Of a stretch of DNA of 64,000 nucleotides, positions 40,001-52,763 are shown in pieces. The position numbers and the translations under genes are program-made. The stretch's first letter is position 1. Each line of letters begins with the position of its first letter. This DNA is from Ophiostoma sp. CBS 140.51. Lineage: Eukaryota; Ascomycota; Sordariomycetes; Ophiostomatales; Ophiostomataceae. The notes beneath the pieces are model-generated. The model saw only the letters and a list, made by a program, of their open reading frames with translations. It was not told the DNA's origin and made no database searches. The stretch is taken from contig JANSLP010000084.1 in NCBI GenBank assembly GCA_029298735.1, positions 1 to 64,000 on the forward strand, in the 5' to 3' direction.

Positions 40001-43000
40001 ACTCTCACCCGCAAGCAGTCCAAGAAGGACAAGAAGGCTGCCAAGAAGAAGAAGCAGATGGCCTTGGATGAAGTGGAGGAGACACCTGCCGAGACGCCCG
40101 CCGAACTCACGGAGACTCCCGCTGAGGCACCCGCCGATGTCCCCACTGAGTCGGCTGAGGTACTTCCCGGGTCCGAGCCCACCTCTGAGCCTGTGACTAA
40201 ATCAGTGAGCGAGCCTGTTGTTGAGCCTGCTTCTGAACCCGCCGCTGAGCCCGTCACTGAGGATGTTACTGAGAAGGCCATTGTCGAGGAGACGTCAGCG
40301 ACAGAGACTCCCGTCGATGAGCCCATTGTCGCTTCTGAAGAGCCCGCTGTCGAGCCTGCCGCTGAATCTGCTGCTGAGCCATCTGCCGAGCCCCCTTTCG
40401 ACGGGCCTCTTGATTTTGTCCCCGTGTCTGGCAAAAAGTCCAAGAAAGACAAGAAGAAGGCGAAGAAGAAGGCACAAGCTTCAGCCGACTCTGAAGATAC
40501 ACCTGCTCCAGCTGAGCCTACTGAGACATTTGACCCCGCAGTAGAGTCTATCGAGCTTGCTGCTCCTGTTGAGGATATCCAGTCTGTCGAAGCTGTCGAC
40601 GCCAATGAGGCTGCATCTCCTGCCGAGCCAACTGCTCCCGTTGAGCCGCTCGAACCAGTTGAGCCCGCCGCTCGCGAGATCACTGAGTCGACTGAGGAGC
40701 CTGCTCCCCAGCTTACTGAGCCAGTCGAGGAGCCTCTTGATTTTGCTCCTGTTTCCAAGAAGTCAAAGAAGGACAAGAAAAAGAAGAAGGCACAAGCACA
40801 AGCCTCGACCGAGCCTGAAGAGACTGCCACGCCACCTTCGGACGAGCCCACGACTGAATCTGCCATGCCTGCTGAGATCGATACTCCCGCTGAAGTCACC
40901 GAGGCTGCTGAGCCCGTGGCTGTCGAGCCGGTCGAGACAGTTGAGCCAGAGACTGCCGCTCCCGCCGAGCCTTCTGAGTCGGCCGAGCCTGCACCTGAGG
41001 TTTTGCCAAGGACAGAAGAGCCCGCATCTCAAGCTGTTGAGCCCGCCGCTGAAGAGCCTCTTGACTTTGCGCCTGTCACCAAGAAGTCGAAGAAGGACAA
41101 GAAGAAGAAAAAAGCTCAACAAGCTTTGGCTGACTCTGAAGAGACTGCCACACCGCCCTCGGAGCCCGCAGCTGAAACTGATTCTTCCCAGCCGGCTGAA
41201 CCTGAAGTTGTCGGACCGCCTGTTGAGGCCGAGACTGTTCCTTCTGTCGAGACCACCGCGCCCACTCCTGAAGCCACCGGCGACCGCGAGGTCACAGATA
41301 CTGCTGCTGAGCCTGCTCTTGAGCCAGCTGTCGAGTCTGCCGCCGAGCCTCCTGCTGATCTTGTTCCTGAGCCCATGACCGAGACGGTCGACGCTTTTGC
41401 TCCCGTTTCCAAGAAGTCGAAAAAGGACAAGAAAAAGAAGAAGTCTCAAGCATTGTCTATGTCTGAAGAGACCCCGACTCCTGGGCCAGAGGTTGTCGCC
41501 GAATCCTCTCAGCCGGCCGAGCCTGAGGTCGCCCAGCTCGTCGGGGCCGAAGTTGTCCCTTCCACCGAAGCTTCTGAGCTCATTGAGCCCGCTGTCGAGC
41601 CCGCCACCAAGCCCATCTCTGAGCCAGTTGCTGAGCCCACTGCTGAGCCAGTGACTGAGCCTGCAGCTAAACCGGCTGATGACTTCGCTCCTGTGTCCAA
41701 AAAGTCAAAGAAGGACAAGAAAAAGAAGAAGTCGCAGGCATGGTCTGATTTTGAGGAAACCGCAACACCGCCTCCTGAGGCTGCAGCTGAGCCTGAAGTT
41801 GTTGAGCCTGTCGAGGCGGAGACCATGGCTCCCTTCGAGCCTATCGAGTCCACCGAACCCGCCGAGCTCGCCGAGTCTACCGAGCCTGCTCCTGAAGCCA
41901 CCGGTGACCGCGAGGTCTCGGAGACGGTAGAAGAGCCCGCAGTTTCTCCTGTCGAGTCGGTCACTGAGCCCGTAGCCGAGTCCGCCACCGAGCCCGCTGT
42001 TGAGCCCGCTACTGAGCCTGTAGAGGAGGCTCCGGTTTCTGACAAGAAGTCGAAGAAGGACAAAAAGAAGAAGAAGGCACAGGCGCAGGCATGGTCTGAT
42101 TTTGAAGAGACGTCGGCACCGCCAGCCGAGTCTGAGCCTGTTCCACCCGTCGAGGCTGAGACCGAGACTGTTGAGCCGGTTGAGCCCACTCCTGAAGTCA
42201 CTGGCGACCGTAAAATCACAGAGACTGCTGAGGAGCTCCCGCAGCCCTCCCCTGAGCCTGAGCCCTCCGCAGAGCCTGTCGAGGTCCCTGCTGAGACCCC
42301 AGCTGAGCCTGCTGCCGAGCCAGCGGATGATTTCGCTCCTGTTTCTGGCAAGAAGTCCAAGAAAGACAAGAAGAAGGATAAGAAGAAGAAGGCCCAGGCC
42401 TGGTCTGACCTTGAAGAGCCAACGCCTGAACCTGAATCCTCCGCGACCGCTGAGCCCGAATCTTCTGCGCCCGCCGAGCCCGAGGTCGTCGAGCCCACCG
42501 AGCCTGTTCAGCCTGCCGAACCAGTCGAGTCCATTCCTGAGGACACTGGTGACCGCGAAGTGAAGGACACTCCAGCTGAGTCCTCTGAGCCTGCTCCCGC
42601 TCCCATTGAGCCGGTTGAGCCCGCCGAGCCAACCGAAGCTGTCGCTGACCTGGTTGAGCCTGTGGAATCTGTCGAACCCGTTGAGCCGGCTCCAGAGACC
42701 ACCGACCGTGAGATCGCGACAGCTGAAGAGCCTGTCGAGGAACCTTTTGATTTTGCTCCTGTCTCCAAGAAGCAGTCCAAGAAAGACAAGAAGAAGAAGA
42801 AGGCCCAGGCTTTGACAGAACTCGAAGAGGCGCCAGCTCCAGAGCCAGAACAGATTGCCGAGCCCGAACCTGCCAGTGAGCCAATTGTCGAGGTTGAACC
42901 CTCTGTCGAGACTGTCGGCGCTGTCGAGCCTGCCGCTGAGGTGGTTGCCGACGTTCCTGCCGAGGCAGAAGCCGCGGAAGCAGTTGCAGAGCCCGCCGTT

Positions 43001-46000
43001 GCCGACCCCGCTGACGAGTTTGCCCCTGTCTCCAAGAAGCAGAGCAAGAAGGACAAGAAGAAGAAGAAGGCCGCCCAGGCCTTGTCGGATTTTGATGAAG
43101 CGAAGACGCCCGAGGAGGAGCAGGTTGTTGAGCCTGCTGCTGAGGCTGAGCCCATCGTTGCAGAAGAGCCTGTTGTCGAGACGGTCGAACCTGCAATTGA
43201 GTCCGACATAGTTGTCGAGCCTGCTCCTGAAACCTTCGCCGAGCCAACTTCCGAGCCCTCTTCTGAGCCCATTTCTGCCGAACCCTTTGCTGCCGAGCCT
43301 GTCGTTGCCGAGCCTGCTGACGACTTTGCTCCTGTTTCTCGCAAGCAGTCCAAGAAAGACAAGAAGGACAAGAAAAAGAAGAAGTCACAGGCGTGGTCCG
43401 AACTTGAAGAGACCCCCGAACCCGCCGCTGATGCTCCTGTTGAGCCTGTTGAGCCTGTTGAGACTTCAGTCGAGCTGCCTGTCGAAGAGCCTTCTGTTGC
43501 GACCACTGAGCCAACCGAGCCTATCGAGTCTTCTGAGCCTGTGATCGATGCAGCTGAGCCCGAAACTCCTGCCGATCGTGAGATTTCTGAAGTTGTCACC
43601 GAGGAGCCAGCTGCCCAGCCTGCTGTGGACGACACTGCCGCCGCCGAGCCTGCCAAGGAGGTTGCAGCCGATGATTCTTTTGATTTTGCGCCCGTTTCCG
43701 GCAAGAAATCAAAGAAGGACAAGAAGAAGAAGAAGGCGCAAGCCTGGACCGACGTTGAAGAGACCCCAGAACCTGCTGTCGAGCCTGTCGAGCCTGACGA
43801 ATATGTCGCCACGGAGCCTGTTGTCGACACAGCCCCCGAGATTTTTGCCGATTGTGAGGTGACAGAGGCAGTTGAAGAGCCAGCTACTCTCCCTGCCACT
43901 GAGGACACCATCCCCGTCGAGGCCGTTCCTGCGCTCGTCGAGGAGCCTTCTGATCCTGCACCTGTTTCTGGAAAGAAATCCAAGAAAGACAAGAAGAAGA
44001 AGAAGGCGCAGGCTTGGACAGATTTCGAGGAGACACCGGAGCCAGCCGTCGAGACAACAACTGAGCCCGTTTCTGAACCTGCTCCTGAGCCAGTCGAGCT
44101 AGTCGAGCCGGTTGCCGATGTTATTGCTGATGTTCCCGCCGAGACTCTGCCTGAGGCCGAAGTCACCGCTGACCGTGAGGTGACTGAGGCTGCCGATGAG
44201 TGTGCTGCTGCTTTCCCCGCCACCGATAATGTCACGCCTGCCGAGCCTGTCGAGGAGCCTCTTGACTTTGCCCCTTTTTCAGGCAAAAAGTCCAAGAAGG
44301 ACAAGAAAAAGAAGAAGGCACAGGCATGGGCGGACTTCGAGGAAACACCAGAGCCGGCTGCCGAACCCGCGGCTGAGCCTGCCACTGAGCCAGCTGCAGA
44401 TGTTCCTGAAGCGCAACAGACCGACACTACTGCCGACCGTGACATCCGTCAACCCGCAGACGAGCTCTCTTCTTCTCTGCCCGCCGCTGACGCCAGTGAG
44501 CCTGTCGTTGAGACCGCTAAGGAACCCATTGACGACTTTGCTCCTGTGTCTTCGGGCAAGAAATCCAAGAAGGACAAGAAGGGCAAGAAGAAGGCCCAGA
44601 CCTGGACCGACTTTGAGGAAACACCTGAGCAGTCTGGTACCGCGACACCCGTGGAGACGGTCGAGCCTGCTCAGCCTCTTGAGCCTGTCATCGAGCCTGT
44701 CGTTGTGCCCGTTGAGTCCACCGAGCCCGCTGGCGAGGCTGTTGTCGACCAAGAACCCGGGCAGCCCCGCGAGCTGGAGGAGCCCGTGACCGCCGCAGTC
44801 GACGAGACGCCACTTGAGACACCTGCCCCGGAACAACTAGTAGAAGAGCCTCTTGATTTTGCAGCCGTCTCTGGCAAAAAGTCAAAGAAGGATAAGAAGA
44901 AGAAGAAGACCCAACTGTCTGCCTGGGAGGACGATGTTCCGACCGAGGTCGCTCCAGAGACTGCACCCGAGTCTGCTGTCGAGCCCGCCGTTGAGCCCAT
45001 TGTTGAGTCCGTCGAGCCTGTCACCGAGCCTGTCGTTGAGGCCGAGCCCGTTTCTGAGCGGACTATTGAAGAAACACCGGCTGCTGACGAGCCCACTCCC
45101 AAGACCGATGAGCAGCCGCTTGAGGATGACTTTGCCCCTGCCAAGAAATCCTCCAAGAAGGACAAGAAAAAGAAGAAGAAGGCGCAGGAGTCTTCCTGGG
45201 ATGACGATGTTCCGGCCGAGGTTGCTCCAGAGACTGCACCCGAGTCTCTTGCTGAGCTCGCCGTTGAGTCTGTCGTTGAACCTGTCGTCGAGCCCGCGTC
45301 CGAACCGACAATTGAAGAGGCACTGGCTGTTGACGAAGCCACTCCCAAGGCCGAGGAGCTGCCGCTCGACGATGACTTTGCCAAGAAACTGTTTAAGAAG
45401 GAAAAGAAGTCCAAGAAGAAGGCTCAGCAACAATCGTGGGCCGACTTTGAGGAAGATACTCCTGCTCCTGCACCTGAGGAGTCAGCTGCCACTGACAGAC
45501 AAGTTGAGGAGGAGGCTGTTCCTGAGCCTACTTCAGTCGAGGACCTTCCTGCTCCCACAGAACCTGAGCAGCTAGACACGCCAGCTGTTGAGGTTTCTTC
45601 TTCAACGCCCGACAATGAGATTGAAACTGCTTCTGAACCATCTGCCGAGCCTATTTCGGAGCCCGCTGCTGAGCCTGCCGAGGACGACTTTGCACCTGTC
45701 ACTAAGAAGTCTAAGAAAGAAAAGAAGTCTAAGAAGAAGGCCAAGCAGTCTTGGGAGGATGACTGGGAAGAGAAGCTTGCCGAGTCTGTGCCTGAGACCC
45801 CCAAGGAGGTAGAGCCTGAGGTCGAAGTTGAAGCTGGTGCCGAGTCGAGCACTGCCGCCGCTGCCCTTGTCGCTGCTGGCCTCGCTGCCGCAGGCATTGC
45901 AGCTGCTGCAGAGACATCAACAGCAACCGACCGTGACATCACTACTGCCGAGCCTGCCGAGACCCAGCCTGAGGACGAATTTGGTCCTGTTTCTTCGAGC

Positions 46001-49000
46001 AAGAAGTCCAAGAAGGACAAGAAAAAGAAGAAGGCCCAACTTTCTGCTTGGGAGTATGATGTTCCAGCCGAGGCGCCTGTCAAGACCTCCACCGAGACGC
46101 CTGAAGACGTTCCCGCCGTCGAGACGGTTCCCGAGCCTCTCAAAGAGGTCACTGAGCCTGTCCAAGAATCAGAGGTGACCCGTGAGGTGGAGGCAGTCGC
46201 TGCTCCTGATACCACTGAACCGCCTGTTGACGACGCTCTCGACTTTGCCCCTGTCTCACGCAAGCCTTCCAAGAAGGACAAGAAGGCGGCCAAGAAGAAG
46301 GCACAGTCCGCCTCCTGGGCAGACGATGTCGAGGAGGAGGCTGCCAAGGTCGACACTCCCGAGGAGGTTGTGCTACCTGAGGTTGTCCCGGATATTGAGC
46401 AAGAACAAGCGAGAGAGGTCGAGCTCACTGAAGAACCCCAGAGCTCCCTTTCTCTTGACGACCCCGAGTCTTCTTTCCCCGCAGTCGAGCCAGCTATCGA
46501 ACCTGCTCCTGCTGTTATCGAGCCGGTCGAGGACGATTTTGCACCTGTCACCAAGAAGTCTAAGAAAGACAAAAAGTCCAAGAAAAAGGCGCAGCCTGCT
46601 TCCTGGGCCGACGAGGTTGAGCAGGAGACTGCACCAGCTGAAGTTATTCCGGACGTTGAGCAAGAGCAAGCTAGAGAGGTCGAGCTCACCGAAGGACCAC
46701 AAAGCTCCCTTTCTCTCGACGATCCTGAGTCTGTCTCTCCCACAGCCGAACCTGCCGCTGCTGCTGAACCCGCCGATGACGACTTCGCGCCCGTGACCAA
46801 GAAATCCAAGAAGGACAAGAAGTCGAAGAAGAAGGCGCAGCAGCAAACCTGGGCCGACTTGGAGGATGACAATGTCCCGCCCAAGGATGACGTCCAGGAA
46901 GACAGCAAGGCAGTTGAGATTGTCGAGCCTGCCCCTGCCGCCGACGCTGCTCCCAGCGCCGAGGCTGAGCCGTCCAAGGAGCTCGAGCTGATTGAAGAGT
47001 ACCGGCGCTCCGAAGAGGAGCGTGCTGTTGTTGATGAGCCCGCCGAGCCCGCTGAGCCTGTAACTGAGCCTGTTGACGACTTTGCTCCCGTCACCAAGAA
47101 GTCGAAGAAGGACAAGAAAAAGAAGAAGTCCCAGACGTGGGCCGATTTCGAGGACGAGCTCAAGCCGGAAGCCGAGTCTTCTGAAGTCGTCGAGCCCGCT
47201 GTCGAGGTTGTCGAGCCACCTGTTGAGGAAGCTGCCGAGCTTGCAGCTGAATTAACACATGAGCCCGAGATTGTCAGCGAGGATCCTTCTGCCGATACTC
47301 CTGCTCCTGTTGCCGAAGAGGACGAAGGCTTTGCTCCCATCACCAAGAAGTCCAAGAAAGACAAGAAAAAGAGGAAATCGCAAACCTGGGCCGACAGCTT
47401 TGAGGAGAAGTCGCCCGAGCAAGAGGCGGAGCAAGAACAACAAGCATCAGCCGAGCTGGACACCATCCAGGACTACTTCGACAAGGACAACACCGACAGG
47501 ATCGACAAGAACATTAATATTGTCGAGGAGCCCGAGTCCATCGCCGATCCCAAGTCTGTCGACGACTTTGCAGCTGCACCAAGAGCTTCTCTTGAGTCGC
47601 AGATAGAAGAGGCCAAGGACGATGCTGACAGCAACGACTTCTTCCCTGCCACTGTGTCCCGCAAGCAGTCGAAGAAGGACAAGAAGAAGAAGAAGTCGAT
47701 GCAGACCTGGGATGACGAGCCAGAGCAGGCACCCACCGCCGAGCCTGCCACGTTTGCGGACGACATTGTTGCGGAGGAGACGTTTGCGGACGACCGTGCC
47801 TTTGAAGAGCCCGAGGGCCTCGACACGATTGTGGAGGAGCCCGAGGTTCTCCCCGAAGCTGTTCCTGAAGCTGTTCCTGAGGACGACTGGTCGGCGCCTA
47901 CCAAGGGCAAAAAGGGAAAGAAGGGAAAGAAGGGCAAGCAGGTTGTTGACTTCAGCCAATTTGATGAGGCTCCTGCCCCCGCCGCCGAACCCATGGAAGT
48001 CGAGCCAGTCGTCGCTGCCGTTGATGAGCCCCCAGCCGATGAAGACTTTGCTCCCGTGACCAAAAAGGGCAAGAAGGGCAAGAAGCAGCGGGGCTCCCTT
48101 CAATCGTACATGGACTTGACAGAAGGTGCCCGGTCGCTCCTGCCTGAACAGGCCAGCGAACCTGCTGACGAGTCCCAGGCTGAGCCTGTCAAGGACAAAG
48201 ACAGCTCTCTCGCAACAGCAGCTGCCACAGTTGCTGGCATTGCCGCTGCTGGTTTTGTCGCCGACAACATTCATCGCGGCAGCGAAGATATCGACTTCCC
48301 ATCTTCTGACAAGCACGAACGGTCCAGGCCACGCACACCCTCACCACCTGTGTCGCCGTGGTCCAAGAAGCGCCCCGAGACGCCCGACAACAACCCTACT
48401 GCTACGGCAAAGGACAAGGACGTGGACTTTGACAACGATAACAAGCCCGTCCTCGACAAACTTTCCATCAACCCTGCACTCAGCGGCATGTTTGACAAGG
48501 CTGATCGTCTGTCGTCGCCGTCGCCGCCCACAGCGCCCGTTTGGGGCCTGATGGCACGCGCCGACTCGGACATCTTTGAGCGCGAGGGTCATGTCCCAAA
48601 GCTGCTCCCGATCCAGAGCTTCAGCCCGACCGCCGGGTCGCCCACGCCGCCTCTTGGTAGCAGTGCTGGCCCGTCCTTTGCTGAGATTGCCCTCGCCCAG
48701 GAGCGTGAGCGCAAGGTGTCGTTGCCCCATGACCCGCCTTTTGAGAAGGACTGGGATGACAACACTCTGCCCGACAAGAAGAAGACCAAGATGCAAGAGT
48801 TCCCGACACCCTTACCCGAGGAGGACCGTCAAGACCGTGTTGACGACGACATTTACTCGTCTCGCGACAACAGCAAACCCTCTGGCTACGACTACTTTGG
48901 AGACGATGCCACTTACGGCGATGATGATGACTTTATGTACGACGATGGTGAAGAGCGCGATCAGCGTGGCAGTGGAGGAGGTGATGTGTCAATGAAAGCC

Positions 49001-52000
49001 AAGACGCCCACCAAGAAGAAGGGCAAGGGCAAGGACAAGGTGGTGGAAGTGAAGAAGGTGGAGAAGAAGGAGGAGACGAAGGAAGTCAAGGTGAAGGAGC
49101 CGACAGTTGTGTCGCCCAAACCAGAAAAGGCTAGCCCGAAGAAGAAGAAGGGCGGAAACAAGAAGAAGATTGTGGACAAGCGGACGCAAGGGGATGATCT
49201 ATTTGACGACGATGCCCTGTGGGGTGGCAAGGATCCCAAGGCACACGAGGAGGTGCTTGGTGACCATGGACACGAGATCATGGCTGACGAGGTCGACATG
49301 CCTGGCTTCTTTGGACAGGAGCGGGCTGGCGACAATGACGACGATGGTGATGATGACTTTATGGGTGGTGTGTACCCAAGAGAGGAGGAGAAGGAGGAGG
49401 AGCGGATTGTGCCCGATACTGCCATAAGCAAGCTGACCGACATCTCGTTTGACGAGAATGGCCGTCATGGCGGCACCGAGCTGCAATCCGAACGCAGCAT
49501 CAAGGACAAGAACGACGACGACCTTGAGAGCCCGGTTCTCGGTCGTCGTGACTCGGACAAGCTCAAGACCAACCCGCTGTCCAAGGTGGCTGCTGCCAAT
49601 GCTGCCGCACTCGCTGCTGCTTCTGCCGCAGCCGAGGCCAGCCGCGACATCAACATTCCCGACGCGCTGCTTGAAGATTCTCGTGAGGCCGAGTATGAGC
49701 CGTCACGGACGCGCACACCACGCCACGAGGATCTTTTGCGTCGCCCCGTGCTTGAGTCACCCCGCGCTTTGCGCGACTGGACACCCGAGCCGGAGAAGAG
49801 AACATCGACCGACAAGATTGGGCACGACGACTACGACTACAACACGCCCAACCGCGGCCTCTCGCCCTCGCCGTCCATCCTGTCCGAGTCGGCGGGTGGT
49901 GCAGGCCTCGCTGGTGCTGCGCTCCTTGGCAGCATTGCCAGCAAGTCGATCCCGCACCTCGCTCACAAGGCCAGCGGCGGTGACTTGAGACGGTCGGCCT
50001 CGAGCATTCTGGCGCCCGTTCTCGAGGAGTCCTACGAAGATGAGGATGGCGACCACGGACGGCACTACCACGGCCGCGATCTCGACACAACACCCTCGCG
50101 CAGCCGGCCGCGCCGTTCTACCGACCACCACCAGCACCAGCACAGAACGGCCACACCCGACGCCAACCGCGACAGTGGCTTTGCCGAAGACAACACACAC
50201 GCCCTGCCGTCTGCCCCAGCTGCACCCAAGAGCCGTCCCAGCGACGACGCCCAGCTGCGCGACAGTGGCGTCCATCTGCGCGACTGGACAGGTCACCACA
50301 GCGGCGGTAGCCACGATGACAACAAAGACAAGCGGTCTACAAGCTACAGGGACGCCGGGTTGGCTGCAGGCATTCTGCCAGCCGTCCGCTCTCGACCTGG
50401 ATCGACAGAGCCCGGTTTGCCGCACAGCATGCCTGGCATGCGCAGCGTCTCTGACAACACCGACACCCATGCTGCTGTGAGCCAACAGCGCCGACTCATG
50501 TCCTCGCCCATGCCATCCGAAGCGGGCTCCGTCGCTGCTGGCGCTCTTCTCCCACAACACCAGCAGCCGCGCCGTTCCACGTCCAACACGAGTCTAACCC
50601 GACTGAGGACGCCGGACCCACTCAATTTGCGGCGGCCTGAGAGCCCAGGCATCAACCGTGCTGCTTACTCATCAACCCCACCTTTGCGGCGCATTGACCG
50701 ACGAATGAGCGGCGATCTTAGGTCGCTCAGCAACCGCAGCCAGAGCGATCTATCTTCAGCTGCTGCTGCCCTGGCAGGCGTTGGCGCTGGCGCTGCTCTT
50801 GCTGCGGGCGCTAGTGGACTGGTGCCGTCCCCGCCCGACAACAAGAACAACACCAGCAAACACACCGCTTCCACGTCGTCGCGTGTCGACGAAGCAAGCA
50901 CTTTTGCTTCTGCCAAAGACCTTTCTGGCACGACATCCAGCATTCCAATTGCCAATGAAGGCCGTGTGCGCGACAAGGGCGGCATGACCGACGTATATGT
51001 GAGCTAATTATTTTTTTTTATCGTGGCGCATTCCCTCATTCAATTGCCCCTCACTTTTGTTTTCGTTGTTTTCCCATTTCTTTATCGCTTTCCATCGCCC
51101 GTTTCATCTCATCATCATTACTGCCGATGTCGCCTCATCCACCCACGTAACATCGCGCTAACTCCCTCAGGATGGCTATGGCGAGGGCCGCATTGGCTCG
51201 CCGCGGTCACCGACCCGGCCTCACAGCATGCGCCGCCGACAAAGCATGCAGGTGATGGAGCTGGAGAACCGCGTCGAGCAGCTGATGGCCGAAAACCGCA
51301 TGCTCGCCGAAGCACGAACACAAGCCGAACAATCGTCGTCCAGCAAAGCCGCCGGCTCGCTCGCCGAGCGCGACAGCCAAATTGATGCCCTCAAACGCTC
51401 GCTCGACTTCTTCCAAAAGGAAGTGAAGCGTCTCACCGAAGTCAACGAGGGTCTTAACTCGGCCATCAACTCATCGGCGATGCAACACAATGAACGCTTC
51501 CGACAACTCGAAACCGAACACGCACAAGCAACACGCGATCTCGCTAGTGTCGCTGGTGAGCGCGACCAACACCTCGAAGAGACCAAGAAGCAGCTCGACG
51601 ACAAGGACGCTGAGATCGCAGCACTCAAAGCACAACTCCAAGCCGCCCAGGACGAGATCCGCGCCATGCAAGCCAAGATTCTGGCGTCGATACCCGCCGA
51701 CGGTGCGGAGCTGCTGCGCATCCAGGACGTCGACTACTTTGACCGCCGCTGCCAGCAGCTGTGCACCCACGTCCAGCAGTGGGTCTTGCGTTTCAGCAAG
51801 TTCTCTGATTTGCGCGCCTGCCGCTTGACGGCCGAAATCAACGATGAAAAGACAGTTGACCGCCTCGACAATGCCGTCCTCGACGGCTCCGACGTTGACG
51901 ACTACCTCAAGGACCGCGTCCACCGCCGTGACGTCTTCATGGCTATGACTATGTACATGGTGTGGGAGTTTATCTTTACGCGCTACCTCTTTGGTATGGA

Positions 52001-52763
52001 CCGCGAGCAGCGCCAAAAGATCAAGTCGCTCGAGAAGACTCTGCTGGACGTCGGTCCCATCTCGGCTGTCCGCCAGTGGCGCGCCGTCACCCTGACGCTG
52101 CTGATGCGCCAGCCTTCCTTCCGTGAGCAGCGCGAGCAGGACACCGAGGCCGTCGTCCAGGCCATCCTGCAGACCCTGAGTGCGATACTGCCCCCGCCCA
52201 CCAACAAGGAGGAGCAGATTGAGACCCAGCTACGCCGCGTCATACGCGAGGCCGTCGATCTTTCCATCGAAATGCGCTGCCAGCGCGCCGAGTACATGAT
52301 GCTGCCGCCTCTGCAGCCCGAGTACGACGGCAATGGCGAACTGGTGGAGACCGTTGCGTTCAACCCCGAGTTGATGACCGAGCGCGACGGTAGGGGAGGA
52401 GAAGGAGCTGGTACGCCCGTGCGCATTGTCCTATTCCCGCTCGTCGTCAAGAAGGGCGATGATGCAGGCCAGGGCGACGACGAGATTGTCGTCTGTCCCG
52501 CCCAGGTTCTGGTCGCCGCGCCTCTTCCGCGGCGCTCTGCATCCCGGGCCGGTACTGCACCGAGCATCATTGACCAGCCCGTCGGCAAGCGGCGTCTTAT
52601 GACGCCCAGCTCCGAAGCCGGCGGTGTCAGCTTGTCTCCTGGCCACCACTCACACCACCACCACCAACAGGCTGGTGGTCCCCGCCCGGACAACCGGAGC
52701 ACGATCAGCATGACGGATGCTGGATCGATTGCCGAGGCTCAATACCTTGAGGGTGGTATCTAG
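28049..52763 (+). CDS. lah: Leashin (Lah), giant Woronin-body tether / involucrin-repeat-like protein
   Basis: In known Pezizomycotina, leashin links Woronin bodies to the septal pore rim; conserved ends are joined by a long variable spacer. Here exons 28049-50998 and 51171-52763 join in phase 0 to give 8,180 residues. The N-terminal part carries segments I recognise from fungal Lah proteins: SSSSSVDNDLFYGRGYI (about 234), DDEEILRIGRELAQLA (about 333), SEWESASED (about 424), VDPALFGPQNSLRG (about 537) and DPFQYQVPTDAFPTP (about 963). An Arg/Asp/Glu-rich stretch lies at 680-725. The middle is disordered, Pro/Glu/Val/Ala-rich, with many Lys-rich modules. After the intron a coiled coil (from about 7676) leads to a conserved helical domain (about 7840-8050) starting DYFDRRCQQLCTHVQQW. 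In Neurospora the locus is reported to yield two proteins (LAH-1, LAH-2), while Aspergillus makes one; this gene looks like the single long form. The start ATG is the first in frame; earlier 5' exons cannot be excluded. Confidence 0.88.
40400..48120 (+). repeat. About 27 Lys-rich modules in the leashin spacer
   Basis: I count about 27 degenerate copies of a module with core DDFAPVSKKSKKDKKKKKAQ followed by a Trp-containing acidic segment such as AWSDFEETPEP. Copies are separated by roughly 60-130 residues rich in Glu, Pro, Val, Ala and Thr. Early copies tend to read LDFAPVSKKSKKDKKKKK, later ones DDFAPVTKKSKKDKKSKKK, and the last two lose the KKDKK core for KKGKKGKK. Similar Lys clusters occur more sparsely upstream from about 33.4 kb. 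Alternating basic and acidic blocks suggest a flexible polyampholyte spacer; the mechanical role is inferred from known Lah proteins. Confidence 0.85.
50999..51170 (+). other. Leashin intron separating spacer and septal domain
   Basis: Donor GTGAGC at 50999, branch-like GCTAAC at 51157-51162 and acceptor CCCTCAG ending at 51170. The unspliced frame stops at TAA 51005-51007. Splicing joins D-V-Y to D-G-Y-G-E-G-R in phase 0 and adds 530 residues including the conserved C-terminal domain. Confidence 0.85.

Noticed and set aside
40400..48120. CRISPR-like or transposon repeat array
   Set aside because: The repeats are degenerate, in frame, encode protein modules and lie inside one gene of a eukaryote.
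35048..49988. Long antisense open frames across leashin (for example minus 35048-36748, 38707-39957, 42508-44445, 45424-47466)
   Set aside because: They are Ser/Ala/Gly/Thr-rich or Leu/Arg-rich mirror images of the low-complexity Glu/Pro/Lys sense frame. The absence of stops follows from codon bias in the sense gene.
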